Shown: piece by piece, positions 1 to 9,264 of the stretch | Layout: the number at the start of each line of letters is the position of its first letter | Position numbering within the stretch: the stretch's first letter is position 1 | Assembly: GCF_000336385.2 (NCBI RefSeq) | Contig: NZ_HG424448.1 | Coordinates: forward strand, 20,448 to 84,447 | Origin: Lysobacter antibioticus HS124 | GTDB lineage: Bacteria > Pseudomonadota > Gammaproteobacteria > Xanthomonadales > Xanthomonadaceae | DNA: 64,000 nt | Direction: 5' to 3' | Made by a program: the position numbers and the translations under genes | The notes under the pieces: generated by a model | The model's database searches: none | Told to the model about the DNA's origin: nothing | What the model saw: the letters and a program-made list of their open reading frames with translations, nothing else

Positions 1-1332
1 TGGTTCCGCACCCTGGGTCAGCTCGCGCTGATCCTGGTCGCCGCGGCCATACTCGGCGTTCTGATCGGCTATCCCTGGCCGGTGGTCACCGCCGCCGCCC
101 TGGGCGTGGTCGCCTGGCATTACTGGCGCCTGCGCCGGGTGCTGATCCGCCTCACCGCGCGCCAGCGCCTGACCCCACCGCTGGGCGAAGGCATCTGGAA
201 CGAACTCGACCGCCTGCTGCACCGCAGCCAGGCCGAGATGCGCGGACGCAAGCGCCGCCTGATCGAGATGCTGCGCGCCTACCGCGCAGCCGCAGCGGCG
301 ATGCCCGACGCGATCGTGGTGGTCGAGCGCAACAGCCAGCGCATCCAGTGGTTCAACGAAGCCGCCAACGGCCTGTTCGGCCTGCGTTACCCGCGCGACA
401 TCGGCGCGCCGGTGGTGCAGCGCCTGCAACCGCTGCAGCTCGCGCACTGGCTGGCCTCCGGGCGCAACGCCGAGCCGCTGGAGGCGGCCTCGCCGTGGAA
501 CCCGGCGATCACCCTGAGCCTGCGCCTGATCCCCTACTCCGAGAACCTGTGGCTGCTGGTCGCGCGCGACGTCAGCCGGCTGCTGCAGCTGGAACAGATG
601 CGCCGCGACTTCGTCGCCAACGTCTCGCACGAGCTGCGCACGCCGCTGACCGTGGTCCACGGCTATCTGGACATGCTCGATCCGGAGGAACACCCGGACT
701 GGGCGCCGATGCTGGCCGAGATGCAACGCCAGTCGCAGCGCATGACCCAGCTGGTCGAAGACCTGCTGACCCTGTCGCGGCTGGAATCGCAGGACGGCCT
801 GATCGCCGAAGAAACCGTGGCGATGGCCTCGATGCTGGCCACGCTCAAGCGCGAAGCCAACGCGCTGAGCCAGGGCCGGCACGAGATCGCGATGGACGAC
901 CTGGCCGGGATCGACCTGTTCGGCTCCAACAAGGAACTGCACAGCGCCTTCTCCAACCTGGTCAGCAATGCGATCCGCTATACCCCGGCCGGCGGCACCA
1001 TCCGCATCCGCTTCCGCCCCGAAAACGAAGGCCTGGCGCGCGGCGCCGTGCTGGAGGTGGTCGACAGCGGCTACGGCATTCCGGCCGCGCACCTGCCGCG
1101 CATCACCGAGCGCTTCTACCGCGTTTCCACCAGCCGTTCGCGCGAAAGCGGCGGCACCGGCCTGGGCCTGTCGATCGTCAAGCACGTGCTGCACCTGCAC
1201 CAGGCGCGGCTGGAGATCGCCAGCGAAGTCGGCCGCGGCAGCACCTTCGCCTGCCACTTCGGTCCCGACCGCATCCGCCGCCGCGACGCCTACGACGGCT
1301 ATTCCGATACTCTTCCCGAAGCACTGCCCTAG
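1..1332 (+). CDS. phoR: Phosphate regulon sensor histidine kinase PhoR (5' end outside window)
   Basis: The frame is open from base 1, so the start codon lies upstream; the GTG at 82 is internal. The first ~40 residues are hydrophobic and form membrane helices. A PAS-like region follows (AMPDAIVVVERNSQRIQWFN), then a HisKA box VSHELRTPLT (His codon 628-630), an N box (NLVSNAIRYTPAGG), G1 DSGYGIP, the F box ERFYRVS and G2 GGTGLGLSIV. All kinase motifs are intact. PhoR senses phosphate limitation through the Pst/PhoU system and phosphorylates PhoB; phoB is presumably just outside the window. The 18-base gap to ppk1 suggests co-transcription, which would place polyphosphate metabolism with phosphate sensing. 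The family call is firm; the exact N-terminus is not visible. Confidence 0.93.
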   Translation, partial: WFRTLGQLALILVAAAILGVLIGYPWPVVTAAALGVVAWHYWRLRRVLIRLTARQRLTPPLGEGIWNELDRLLHRSQAEMRGRKRRLIEMLRAYRAAAAAMPDAIVVVERNSQRIQWFNEAANGLFGLRYPRDIGAPVVQRLQPLQLAHWLASGRNAEPLEAASPWNPAITLSLRLIPYSENLWLLVARDVSRLLQLEQMRRDFVANVSHELRTPLTVVHGYLDMLDPEEHPDWAPMLAEMQRQSQRMTQLVEDLLTLSRLESQDGLIAEETVAMASMLATLKREANALSQGRHEIAMDDLAGIDLFGSNKELHSAFSNLVSNAIRYTPAGGTIRIRFRPENEGLARGAVLEVVDSGYGIPAAHLPRITERFYRVSTSRSRESGGTGLGLSIVKHVLHLHQARLEIASEVGRGSTFACHFGPDRIRRRDAYDGYSDTLPEALP

Positions 1333-1350
1333 GACCGCCGCTGTAGCGCC

Positions 1351-3435
1351 ATGAACGCGATGACGGAAACACCGCTGGATACCGATCCGCTGCGCGACAG
1401 CGCGCTGTACTTCAACCGCGAGCTGTCGCAGCTGGACTTCAACTTCCGCGTCCTGGCCCAGGCCCAGGACCCGCAGGTGCCGCTGCTGGAGCGGCTGAAG
1501 TACCTGTGCATCTCCTGCACCAACCTCGACGAGTTCTTCGAGATCCGCGCCGGCACCCTGCGCCACGCCCAGGACCTCGGCCTGGCGCCGGGCCCGGACG
1601 GACTGGCGCCGCAAACCGTGCTGTCGCGCATCCACGAGCGCGCCGCCGAGCTGGTCAAGTCGCAGTACGAGTGCTGGAACGACGTGCTGCGCCCGGCGCT
1701 GAGCGACGCCGGCGTGCGCGTGCTCGGCCGCAACTCCTGGAACGCGCGCCAGACCCGCTGGCTGCGCGCCTATTTCCGCGACGAGATCATGCCGGTGCTG
1801 TCGCCGCTGGGCCTGGACCCGGCGCACCCGTTCCCGAAGATCCTCAACAAGTCGCTCAACATCGTCGTCGTGCTCAAGGGCAAGGACGCGTTCGGACGCG
1901 CCGGCAACCTGGCCATCGTGCGCGCGCCGCGCTCGCTGCCGCGCATCATCCAGATGCCGGAGAACGTGTCCGGCGGCAAGCACGACTTCGTGTTCCTGTC
2001 CTCGGTGCTGTCGACCTTCGTCGACGAGCTGTTCCCGGGCATGGAGGTCAAGGGCGCCTACCAGTTCCGCGTCACCCGCAACTCCGAGCTGCTGGTCGAC
2101 GAGGAAGAAGTCGACAACATCGCCCTGGCCCTGCGCGACGAGCTGATCGGCCGCGGCTATCTGCGCGCGGTGCGGCTGGAGATCGCCGAGCAGTGCCCGA
2201 AACCGATCGTGCGCACGCTGCTGGAGAATTTCGACCTGCCCGAGAACGCGGTCTACCGCATCAACGGCCCGGTCAACCTCAACCGAGTGATCCAGGTCTA
2301 CGACCTGGTCCAGCGCCCGGAACTGAAGTTCCCCTCCTACCAGCAGCGCGTGCCGGCCGGCATCGACAGCATCTTCGACACCGTCGCCGACGGCGACCTG
2401 CTGCTGCACCATCCTTTCGACTCGTTCGCGCCGGTGCTGGAGCTGATCCGCCAGGCCGCCGAAGACCCGAACGTGCTGGCGATCAAGCAGACCCTGTACC
2501 GCGCCGGCAAGGACTCGCCGATCGTCGAGCAGTTGGTGCAGGCCGCGCGCAACGGCAAGGACGTCACCGTGGTGGTCGAGCTGCGCGCGCGCTTCGACGA
2601 AGAGGCCAACCTGGGCCTGGCCGACCGGCTGCAGGAAGCCGGCGTGCAGGTGGTGTACGGCGTGGTCGGCTACAAGACCCACGCCAAGATGCTGCTGATC
2701 GTGCGCCGCGAGGGCCGCAAGCTCAAACGCTACGTGCATCTGGGCACCGGCAACTACCACAGCGGCACCGCGCGCGCCTACACCGACTTCGGCCTGATCA
2801 CCGCCGACCCCGACATCGGCAACGACGTCCATCTGATCTTCCAGCAACTGTCCGGCCTGGCGCCGTCGCTCAAGCTCAAGTGCCTGCTGCAGTCGCCGTT
2901 CACCCTGCACGCCGGGGTGCTCAAGCGCATCGACCGCGAGACCAAGCACGCTCGCGCCGGCAAGCCGGCGCGGATCGTCGCCAAGATGAACGCTTTGAAC
3001 GAGCCGCAGGTGATCCGCGCCCTCTACCAGGCCTCGCAGGCCGGGGTCCAGATCGACCTGATCGTGCGAGGCGCCTGCACCCTGCGCCCCGGCGTGGAAG
3101 GCGTGTCCGACAACATCCGGGTGCGCTCGATCGTCGGCCGCTTCCTCGAACACCACCGGGTCTACTGGTTCGCCAACGACGGCGCGCCGGACCTGTTCTG
3201 CTCCAGCGCCGACTGGCTGGAGCGCAACCTGCTGCGGCGCATCGAGACCGGTTTCCCGATCCTGGATTCGGACCTGCGCGCGCGGGTCTACGAGGAGGCG
3301 CTGGCCAATTATTTGAGCGACAACCTCAACGCCTGGCAGCTCGGCGCCGACGGTCGCTACAGCCGGATCGTCCCCGAAGACGGCGCCATGCCGCATTCGG
3401 CCCAGGCGACCCTGTTGGCCAAACTGTGCGGATAG
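1351..3435 (+). CDS. ppk1: Polyphosphate kinase PPK1
   Basis: This 694-residue protein has the usual PPK1 length. PPK1 reversibly transfers the ATP gamma-phosphate to polyphosphate. The N-terminal and head domains (YFNRELSQLDFNFRVLAQA onward) precede two phospholipase-D-like catalytic domains. His444 in YKTHAKMLL and His601 in GRFLEHHR are spaced 157 residues apart, matching the E. coli His435/His592 pair, so the autophosphorylated His is present. The nucleotide-proximal motif VHLGTGNYHSGTARAYTD is intact. The ATG at 1351 is the first in-frame start. The gene lies 18 bases after phoR and 16 before ppx, consistent with a phosphate-responsive phoR-ppk1-ppx operon. Confidence 0.97.
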   Translation: MNAMTETPLDTDPLRDSALYFNRELSQLDFNFRVLAQAQDPQVPLLERLKYLCISCTNLDEFFEIRAGTLRHAQDLGLAPGPDGLAPQTVLSRIHERAAELVKSQYECWNDVLRPALSDAGVRVLGRNSWNARQTRWLRAYFRDEIMPVLSPLGLDPAHPFPKILNKSLNIVVVLKGKDAFGRAGNLAIVRAPRSLPRIIQMPENVSGGKHDFVFLSSVLSTFVDELFPGMEVKGAYQFRVTRNSELLVDEEEVDNIALALRDELIGRGYLRAVRLEIAEQCPKPIVRTLLENFDLPENAVYRINGPVNLNRVIQVYDLVQRPELKFPSYQQRVPAGIDSIFDTVADGDLLLHHPFDSFAPVLELIRQAAEDPNVLAIKQTLYRAGKDSPIVEQLVQAARNGKDVTVVVELRARFDEEANLGLADRLQEAGVQVVYGVVGYKTHAKMLLIVRREGRKLKRYVHLGTGNYHSGTARAYTDFGLITADPDIGNDVHLIFQQLSGLAPSLKLKCLLQSPFTLHAGVLKRIDRETKHARAGKPARIVAKMNALNEPQVIRALYQASQAGVQIDLIVRGACTLRPGVEGVSDNIRVRSIVGRFLEHHRVYWFANDGAPDLFCSSADWLERNLLRRIETGFPILDSDLRARVYEEALANYLSDNLNAWQLGADGRYSRIVPEDGAMPHSAQATLLAKLCG

Positions 3436-3451
3436 TCGAAAATTCCGCGCC

Positions 3452-4981
3452 ATGAATAACGTGTTCCCGACCACCCGCCTGCCGCTCCAGGACGGCGACC
3501 TGCTCGCCGCCGTCGACCTGGGGTCGAACAGCTTCCATATGGTGGTCGCACGTTACGTGCTCGGCCAGCTGCGCACCGTCGACCGCCTGCGCGAAACCGT
3601 GCGCCTGGCCGAAGGCCTGGACCGCAAGGGCGGGCTGGCGCCGGAGGTGCGCCAGCGCGCGCTGGACTGCCTGTCGCGCTTCGGCCAGCGCATCCGCGAC
3701 GTGCCGCCGCAACGGGTGCGCGCGATCGCCACCAACACCGTGCGCCGCCTGGCCGCGCCGCAGGCCTTCCTGATGCCGGCCGAATCGGCCCTGGGCCACG
3801 CCATCGAAGTGGTGTCCGGCCGAGAGGAGGCGCGCCTGATCTACCTCGGCGTCGCCCACGCCCAACCGTCCAAGCCCGGCGAGCGCCGGCTGGTGATCGA
3901 CATCGGCGGCGGCTCCACCGAATGCATCGTCGGCAGCGGCTTCGAGGCGATCGAGCGCGAAAGCCTGCAGGTCGGCTGCGTCGCCAGCACCCGCCGCTTC
4001 TTCGAGAACGGCAAGCTGTCGAAGAAGAAATGGCGCGACGCGCTGACCGAGGTATCGGCCGAGTTCCAGCAGTTCGCCGGCACTTACCGCACGCTGGGCT
4101 GGCACGAGGCGCTGGGTTCGTCCGGCACCAACAAGGCGATCGGCGAGATCTGCGCGGCGATGAAGCTGACCAAGGGCGCGGTCACCGCCGACGCCCTGCC
4201 GCAGTTGCGCGACCGGCTGCTGCAGGCCGAGCGCATCGAGGCCATCGACCTGCCCGGCCTGTCGGCCGACCGCCGGCCGATCATCGCCGGCGGCATCCTG
4301 ATCCTAGAAGCCGCGTTCAACGTGCTCGGCCTGCAGCGCATGGCGGTCAGCAAGGCGGCGATGCGCGAGGGCGTGCTGTACGACATGCTCGGCCGCGGCG
4401 GCGCCGACGACCCGCGCGACGCGGCGGTAGCGGCGCTGGTCAAGCGCTACGGCATCGACGAACAGCAGTCGGCGCGGGTCGAGGCGACCTTGCTGCGGCT
4501 GTTCGACCAGGTCGCCCAGGGCTGGAGCCTGGACGCCGACGACCGGCTGATGCTGCAGCGCGCCGCGCGCCTGCACGAGCTCGGCCTGGCCATCGCCCAC
4601 AGCCAATACCACGTGCACAGCTCCTACGTGATCGAGAACTCGGACATCTCCGGCTTCTCGCGCCAGCAACAGCAATTCCTCGCCGCGCTGGTGCGCACCC
4701 ACCGCCGCGGCATTCCCAAGTCCGCGTTCGACGCCCTGCCCGACCGCCTGCTGGCCGCGGTCCGCCGCAGCTCGGCCCTGCTGCGCCTGGCGGTGCTGCT
4801 GCACCGCGCCCACGAATCCGACCCGATCCCGCAACTCGACGCCCAGGTCGAGGGCTCGACCCTGACCCTGACCGTGTCCAAGCGCTGGCTGGAATCGCGC
4901 CCGCTGATCCGCGCCGACCTGGAAGGCGAACCGCAGGACATGGCGGGACTGGGAATCGCGCTGAAGCTGCTGGCTTCGTAA
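3452..4981 (+). CDS. ppx: Exopolyphosphatase (Ppx/GppA family)
   Basis: This 509-residue protein belongs to the sugar kinase/Hsp70/actin-fold phosphatases. It releases phosphate from polyphosphate ends and probably acts on pppGpp. The two phosphate-binding loops are visible: AAVDLGSNSFHMVV near residue 18 and VIDIGGGSTECIVG near residue 148. The C-terminal ~200 residues resemble the HD-like helical domain of E. coli Ppx (RAARLHELGLAIAHSQYHVHSSYVI). It directly follows ppk1, so the synthesising and degrading enzymes are co-transcribed. Ppx versus GppA cannot be settled from sequence alone, but the ppk1 neighbour favours Ppx. Confidence 0.95.
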   Translation: MNNVFPTTRLPLQDGDLLAAVDLGSNSFHMVVARYVLGQLRTVDRLRETVRLAEGLDRKGGLAPEVRQRALDCLSRFGQRIRDVPPQRVRAIATNTVRRLAAPQAFLMPAESALGHAIEVVSGREEARLIYLGVAHAQPSKPGERRLVIDIGGGSTECIVGSGFEAIERESLQVGCVASTRRFFENGKLSKKKWRDALTEVSAEFQQFAGTYRTLGWHEALGSSGTNKAIGEICAAMKLTKGAVTADALPQLRDRLLQAERIEAIDLPGLSADRRPIIAGGILILEAAFNVLGLQRMAVSKAAMREGVLYDMLGRGGADDPRDAAVAALVKRYGIDEQQSARVEATLLRLFDQVAQGWSLDADDRLMLQRAARLHELGLAIAHSQYHVHSSYVIENSDISGFSRQQQQFLAALVRTHRRGIPKSAFDALPDRLLAAVRRSSALLRLAVLLHRAHESDPIPQLDAQVEGSTLTLTVSKRWLESRPLIRADLEGEPQDMAGLGIALKLLAS

Positions 4982-5404
4982 GCCCCGCCACACAGACCGC
5001 GCCGACCGCGGCGAGGCGCATGCAGTCCACGCTCGCGGCCGCATCCTTCCAGGCGCCGCACGGCAAGGGACGCCCAGCGCCCGCGGTTGCTGTTGCTGTT
5101 GCCGTGAAGCGCTTGGCCTCGCTTCGAACTCGCGAGGACAAATCGAAGCCCCGCAGGGTGGCGGACCGTGCGCAGCCAAGCCACGGAAGGCCTGTGCGGA
5201 CAGCCCCGCGCACACTCCGTCCCATAGTGGCTTTTGATCCGAAACCGCCATGGCGTTTTCTTCGGTTACTTTTGACCGAAGCAAATCCCGTGGGGCTTTG
5301 TCGCCTTGGACGAAGAAAGTGACCCGGCCGCTTGCGGACGGACGCTTGGCTTTGACGCTTTAGAAGCCTTCGAACGGCATGCGCCGTGAGACCGCAAGAG
5401 CGCG

Positions 5405-5427
5405 GTCGCGGCTTGCGCCGCTCCTAC
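5405..5427 (-). repeat. GTAG palindrome (SMAG/REP-like)
   Basis: Read on the minus strand, this 23-mer begins GTAGGAGCGGC and closes with GCCGCGAC, forming a short hairpin. It matches the form of Stenotrophomonas GTAG (SMAG) elements, which belong to the REP family mobilised in trans by RAYT transposases. Confidence 0.75.
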
Positions 5428-5488
5428 CTCGCGGGGGTTTCGAGCTTCGATCGATGGCGAAGGCGTTGATTCCTCTGCGCGTCCCTTG

Positions 5489-5511
5489 GTCGCGGCTTAC
5501 GCCGCTCCTAC
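5489..5511 (-). repeat. GTAG palindrome (SMAG/REP-like)
   Basis: This is a second 23-bp copy, 84 bp from the previous one in the same orientation. It differs by one loop base (TTAC for TTGC). The pair, with the intervening GAGCTTCGATC sequence, makes an ~84-bp unit also seen at 51752-51915. Confidence 0.75.
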
Positions 5512-5552
5512 AGGGGCCCAGGACAAAGACGCGGCGAGATCGAACGATGGCG

Positions 5553-5575
5553 GTCGCGGCTCGCGTCGCTCCTAC
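5553..5575 (-). repeat. GTAG palindrome overlapping the opgH stop codon
   Basis: This is a third copy with one arm base changed (GTCGC for GCCGC). Its GTAG, read on the minus strand at 5575-5572, contains the TAG stop codon of opgH (5574-5572). The hairpin therefore begins immediately at the end of translation. Confidence 0.75.
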
Positions 5576-7518
5576 TTCTGCGCTACCGGCGCTGCGGAGG
5601 CCTGGTGCGCCGAACGCTGCGCCGCTTCGGCGCGCAATTGCCGCGCCCGCACCAGCACCGGCGGCGGCGTCACTTCCTCGGGAATGCGGAAGATGCCGAG
5701 CTTGCGCAGAAACTGCCCCGGCCCGCGCGAGGACGTGAAGGCCACCACCGGAATCGACACGATCAGCCCCAGGATCACCGGCGACATCCATGCCGCCAAC
5801 GGCGGCGAAATCGCATAGGCCATGGACCCGATCAACAAGCCGAGCAGGCTCAGCCCGCCGTAGCTGCGGACCAGGCCCGACAGCGGCAGGCTGCCGTCAT
5901 CGCGACGCTGCGACTCCCAGCCCGAATCCTTGCCGGCCAGCACTTCGGCCACGCCGCGCGATTGCACGTACATGGTGATCGGCGCCATCAACGCCGCCAG
6001 CAGGGTCTCGAAGAGCATGCTGACGAAGGCGCGGACCGCGCCGCCGCAGCCGCGCCGGGTGTCCGGCTCGGTCAGCAACGCGAGGTAGGCCATGAACTTC
6101 GGCGCCAGCAGCACCGCCATGGTCGCCACGAACACCCACAGCACCCGGTCCGGGTCCTGGTCGCGCCAGTAGTCGCTGGGCGAGAAGCCCGGCAGGCGCA
6201 CGCTGTCCCAGTTGAAGAAACCGGCATGGTCGAGCGGGATCGCCAGGCCGATCAGCATCAGCATCGCCCACATTGGCGCGGTGAAGTAATGGCCGATGCC
6301 GATCAGCAGGTGCAGCCGGTTGATCCAATGCAGGCCACGCGCCGGCAGCACCGCGGTGTGCTGCAGATTGCCCTGGCACCAGCGGCGGTCGCGCACCAGC
6401 ATGTCGGTCAGCGACGGCGGACCTTCCTCGTAGCTGCCGACCAGTCCCGGCACCATGTGCAGCGCCCAGCCGCCGCGGCGCATCAGCGCGGCCTCGACGA
6501 AGTCGTGGCTGAGCACGGTGCCGCCGAACGGGCGCCGGCCGCGCAGTTCGGGCAAGCCGGCGTGATCGGCGAAGGCGCGGGTGCGGATGATCGCGTTGTG
6601 GCCCCAGTAGTTGCTTTCCGCGCCGTGCCACCAGGCGATGCCGTAGGCGATCACCGGGCCGTACACGCGGCCGGCGAACTGCTGCATGCGCGCGAATAGG
6701 GTCTGGCCGTTGACGATCATCGGCAGGGTCTGGATCAGGGCCACGTCCGGATGCCGCTCCATCGCCCCCGACAGCTTCACGATGACCTCGCCGGTCATCA
6801 GGCTGTCGGCGTCGAGGATCAGCATATGCGGATAGGCCGCGCCGAAGCGGCGCACCCATTCGGCGATGTTGCCGGCCTTGCGTTCGGCGTTGTTCTTGCG
6901 CCGGCGGTAGAAGATCCGCGCCTGGCCGCCGGTGCGCTCGCGCAGCGCCTGGAAGGCGCGGATCTCGGCCTGCCGGATCGGTTCCTTGGTGCTGTCGCTG
7001 AGGATGAAGAAGTCGAATTTGTCGAGCTGGCCGGTGGCGGCGACCGATTCGTAGATCGCCTGCAGACCGGCCATCAGCCGCTCGGGGTCTTCGTTGTAGG
7101 TCGGCGCCAGCAAGGCGGTGCGCTCGCCCAGCGCGGGCAGTTCGCCGCCCTGCTTCAGGCCCAACCGCCAGCGCCGCCGCGACAGGATCAGGACGAAGCC
7201 GGCCAAGGCGCTGGTGAAGGCCAGCGCGATCCAGGCGAACAGGAACACGAACAGCAGCAACAGTACGCCTTCGAGCAGATTCAGCCCGCCGACGTAGAGC
7301 ACGCGCAGGATCTGATAGGCCGCGATCAAGGTCAGCAGCGCGGCGCCGCCGATCACGTACAGGCGACGCCAGCCCATCGCGCTGGGCAACGTCGGCAGCG
7401 GCGCCCGCGACAGCGCGCCGGCGGACAACGACTGCACCGGCATCGCCAGCGGCGACTCCGGCGGCAAAGCCTCGTACGGCGTAGAGCTGGGACGGTGCAA
7501 CGGAGCGGTGGGATTCAT
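5572..7518 (-). CDS. opgH: Glucans biosynthesis glucosyltransferase OpgH (MdoH/HrpM)
   Basis: This 648-residue inner-membrane GT2 family enzyme polymerises the glucose backbone of osmoregulated periplasmic glucans. Catalytic motifs are visible: [11 protein letters not shown] (nucleotide binding), [10 protein letters not shown], the DxD motif LILDADSLM, and RDRRWCQGN (Q/RxxRW). Several hydrophobic segments lie at the N-terminus and in the C-terminal third. The ATG at 7518 overlaps the opgD stop as ATGA, so the two genes are translationally coupled. It is shorter than E. coli OpgH (847 aa), mainly at the N-terminus. The homologue HrpM is required for Xanthomonas virulence. The TAG stop lies inside a GTAG palindrome. 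Confidence 0.95.
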   Translation of the reverse strand: MNPTAPLHRPSSTPYEALPPESPLAMPVQSLSAGALSRAPLPTLPSAMGWRRLYVIGGAALLTLIAAYQILRVLYVGGLNLLEGVLLLLFVFLFAWIALAFTSALAGFVLILSRRRWRLGLKQGGELPALGERTALLAPTYNEDPERLMAGLQAIYESVAATGQLDKFDFFILSDSTKEPIRQAEIRAFQALRERTGGQARIFYRRRKNNAERKAGNIAEWVRRFGAAYPHMLILDADSLMTGEVIVKLSGAMERHPDVALIQTLPMIVNGQTLFARMQQFAGRVYGPVIAYGIAWWHGAESNYWGHNAIIRTRAFADHAGLPELRGRRPFGGTVLSHDFVEAALMRRGGWALHMVPGLVGSYEEGPPSLTDMLVRDRRWCQGNLQHTAVLPARGLHWINRLHLLIGIGHYFTAPMWAMLMLIGLAIPLDHAGFFNWDSVRLPGFSPSDYWRDQDPDRVLWVFVATMAVLLAPKFMAYLALLTEPDTRRGCGGAVRAFVSMLFETLLAALMAPITMYVQSRGVAEVLAGKDSGWESQRRDDGSLPLSGLVRSYGGLSLLGLLIGSMAYAISPPLAAWMSPVILGLIVSIPVVAFTSSRGPGQFLRKLGIFRIPEEVTPPPVLVRARQLRAEAAQRSAHQASAAPVAQK

Positions 7519-9026
7519 GCGGTCCAACGATAAAGCCAGGTTTCGGAAACAGGACCGCGCTCGTCTTCGAGCACGGCGCGCAACTCGATGCTGCGCGCAT
7601 CCTGCGGTTGCAGTTCGAAGGCCATGCGCCAGCCGCCGGTGCCGGCGTTGGCGTGCGCGACCGCGTCGACGACGCGACCGGCCGAGGCCCACACCGACGC
7701 GCGCAAGCGCGCCTCGCGGCCGAGCGCGGCCAGGCGACCGCCCTCCAGGTCGATCACCACCCGGCGCGCGCCGTCGCGGCCGGCGCCGATGCGGGTGCCG
7801 GCGACGCCGGCCAGCTCGGGCTTCCAGGCGTGGCGCGCGCACCAATGCAGGCGGTAGTCGTAACGGTACTCGCGGCCGGCCGCCAACGGCGCGCGCGGGC
7901 GCCAGAAGGCGACGATATTGTCGTGGTATTCGTCGCCGGTCGGTATTTCGATCAGATGCACCGCGCCCTCGCCCCAATCGCCCAGCGGCTCCACCCACAG
8001 GCTCGGGCGGCGCTCGTAATGGGCCTCGGCGTCGGCGTAGTCGGCGAAGGCGCGCTTGCGCTGCATCAGGCCGAAGCCGCGCGGGCGGCGGTCCTGGAAC
8101 GCGCTTTCCTGCAGCGTGCGCGGATTGTGCAGCGGACGCCAGATCTGCTCGCCGGCGCCGTTGTACAGCGCCAGGCCGTCGGAGTCGTGCACCGAGGGCC
8201 GGAAGTCGTCGATGCCGACCCGGTTGGCCGCGTCGAAGTGGTACATGCTGGTCAGCGGCGCGATGCCGACCCGCGCCAGGCCAACGCGCGGATACAGCCG
8301 CAGCTGCGTATCGAACACGGTCTCGGCGCCGGGCGTGATCGCGAACCGCATCGCCCCAGCGACGCTGGGGCTGTCGAGCAGGGCGTGAACCACGATGCTG
8401 CGCGCGCGCCGCGTCGGCCGCTCGATCCAGAACCCGACGAACTGCGGAAACTCTTCGTCCTGGCCGGCGCCGGTGTTCAGCGCCAGGCCGCGCGCGGACA
8501 GGCCGTACAGCAGGTCCTTGGCGACCGCGCGGAAATAGCTGGCGCCGAGAAAGGCGGCGACCTCGTCGTAGTAATCGGCGCGGTTGATCGGCGCATGGAT
8601 GCGGAACCCGGCGAAACCCAGGTCGTCCTGCTGCGGCTTGGGCGCCGCGCCGAAGCTGAACATCTGCGGCCGGTACAGCAGCGGCGTGGCCTGCCCGGCG
8701 TCGACCAGATGCAGGTCGACCCGCTGCTTGAACAGGAAGCCGCGGTGAAAACACTGCAGCTGGAACGGCAGCCGTTCGGCCTTCCACAGCGCCTGGGCCG
8801 GGTCGAAACGGATGTCGCGGTAGCGGTCGTAGGGGATCGCGGCCAGCGCCGGCGGCAGCTCGCTGTCGCCGGCGCGGTGGGGTTTCGCGGCCAGCGCGCG
8901 CGCCAGCGCCGGCACCGTGTCCGCGCCGAACGCCTGCGCCGGACCCGCCGCCACAGCGGTCCAGGAGGCGGCCGCGCCCAGCAGGGGCAGCGATAGCCCG
9001 GTTTTGAGTAGCTCGCGTCGGTGCAC
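7515..9026 (-). CDS. opgD: Glucan biosynthesis protein OpgD (MdoD), Tat-exported
   Basis: This 503-residue OpgG/OpgD-family periplasmic protein shapes the length and structure of periplasmic glucans. I chose the GTG at 9026 because it places a twin-arginine signal at the very N-terminus ([20 protein letters not shown]), as in E. coli OpgD. The frame extends upstream without an obvious signal. The mature protein contains typical family stretches such as [11 protein letters not shown] and [20 protein letters not shown] sequence. It lies directly upstream of opgH, the place usually taken by opgG in enterics. The Tat-like leader favours OpgD over OpgG. Confidence 0.9.
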   Translation of the reverse strand: MHRRELLKTGLSLPLLGAAASWTAVAAGPAQAFGADTVPALARALAAKPHRAGDSELPPALAAIPYDRYRDIRFDPAQALWKAERLPFQLQCFHRGFLFKQRVDLHLVDAGQATPLLYRPQMFSFGAAPKPQQDDLGFAGFRIHAPINRADYYDEVAAFLGASYFRAVAKDLLYGLSARGLALNTGAGQDEEFPQFVGFWIERPTRRARSIVVHALLDSPSVAGAMRFAITPGAETVFDTQLRLYPRVGLARVGIAPLTSMYHFDAANRVGIDDFRPSVHDSDGLALYNGAGEQIWRPLHNPRTLQESAFQDRRPRGFGLMQRKRAFADYADAEAHYERRPSLWVEPLGDWGEGAVHLIEIPTGDEYHDNIVAFWRPRAPLAAGREYRYDYRLHWCARHAWKPELAGVAGTRIGAGRDGARRVVIDLEGGRLAALGREARLRASVWASAGRVVDAVAHANAGTGGWRMAFELQPQDARSIELRAVLEDERGPVSETWLYRWTA

Positions 9027-9264
9027 CGGCGGGGGACCCGGATCCAATGAATCGGGCGATTGTAGGGATCGGGTTGTTAACACTCCGGAACATGACCCCA
9101 GTGTGCCGGCATTGACGGCCCGGCCCGGACCCGCTCCGCGGCGGACAAATGCGCATCCGGTCACGCTCCTGCCGCTTGCCCGCGACGGCGTCATACCGCG
9201 GTCATACCGGCGCCACGTCCGGGACATGCCACGCCCCCAGGCTTGCCCAAACCGGGAGCCGCGC
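9027..9264. promoter_or_regulatory. Divergent intergenic region between opgD and a glycosyltransferase
   Basis: These 238 bases separate opgDH (minus) from the GT4/PAP2 pair (plus), so promoters for both units should lie here. A small AT-richer patch (GGGTTGTTAACACT near 9067) is the best candidate core. A GTCATACCG direct repeat lies near 9190-9210. No clean -35/-10 pair stands out. Confidence 0.4.

Larger units (their letters stand above)
5085..5511 (+). repeat. Composite dispersed repeat, copy A
   Basis: This copy shares long identical blocks with copy B (51401-51830). One is 23 nt (5131-5153 against 51489-51511); another covers the AAAGTGACCCGGCCGCTTGC segment. The order of blocks is the same in both: hexamer run, CGCGAGGACAAATCGAAGCC block, CATGGCGTTTTCTT block, TTTTGACCGAAG block, then the GAGCTTCGATC unit ending in a GTAG palindrome. 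The hexamer run has 3 units here and 10 in copy B. No transposase or terminal repeats are visible. Confidence 0.75.
4982..5571. other. Gene-free region made mostly of dispersed repeats
   Basis: No convincing coding sequence is present. The small frames here fall in repeat sequence. From about 5085 to 5511 the DNA closely resembles 51401-51830. It starts with a short GTTGCT hexamer run (three units), continues through a long conserved block and ends in GTAG palindromes. The region lies between the convergent ppx and opgH genes. Confidence 0.8.

Noticed and set aside
4304..5284. Minus-strand frames through composite repeat copy A (SKVTEENAMAV-type peptide)
   Set aside because: The matching peptide in copy B is in a different context. 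Conserved DNA rather than conserved protein explains the similarity.
5572..9156. A single 1194-residue minus-strand frame spanning opgH and part of opgD
   Set aside because: Only the part from ATG 7518 encodes OpgH. The upstream portion is Arg/Ala/Gly-rich out-of-frame translation of opgD, which is clearly real in another frame and ends exactly at the OpgH start.
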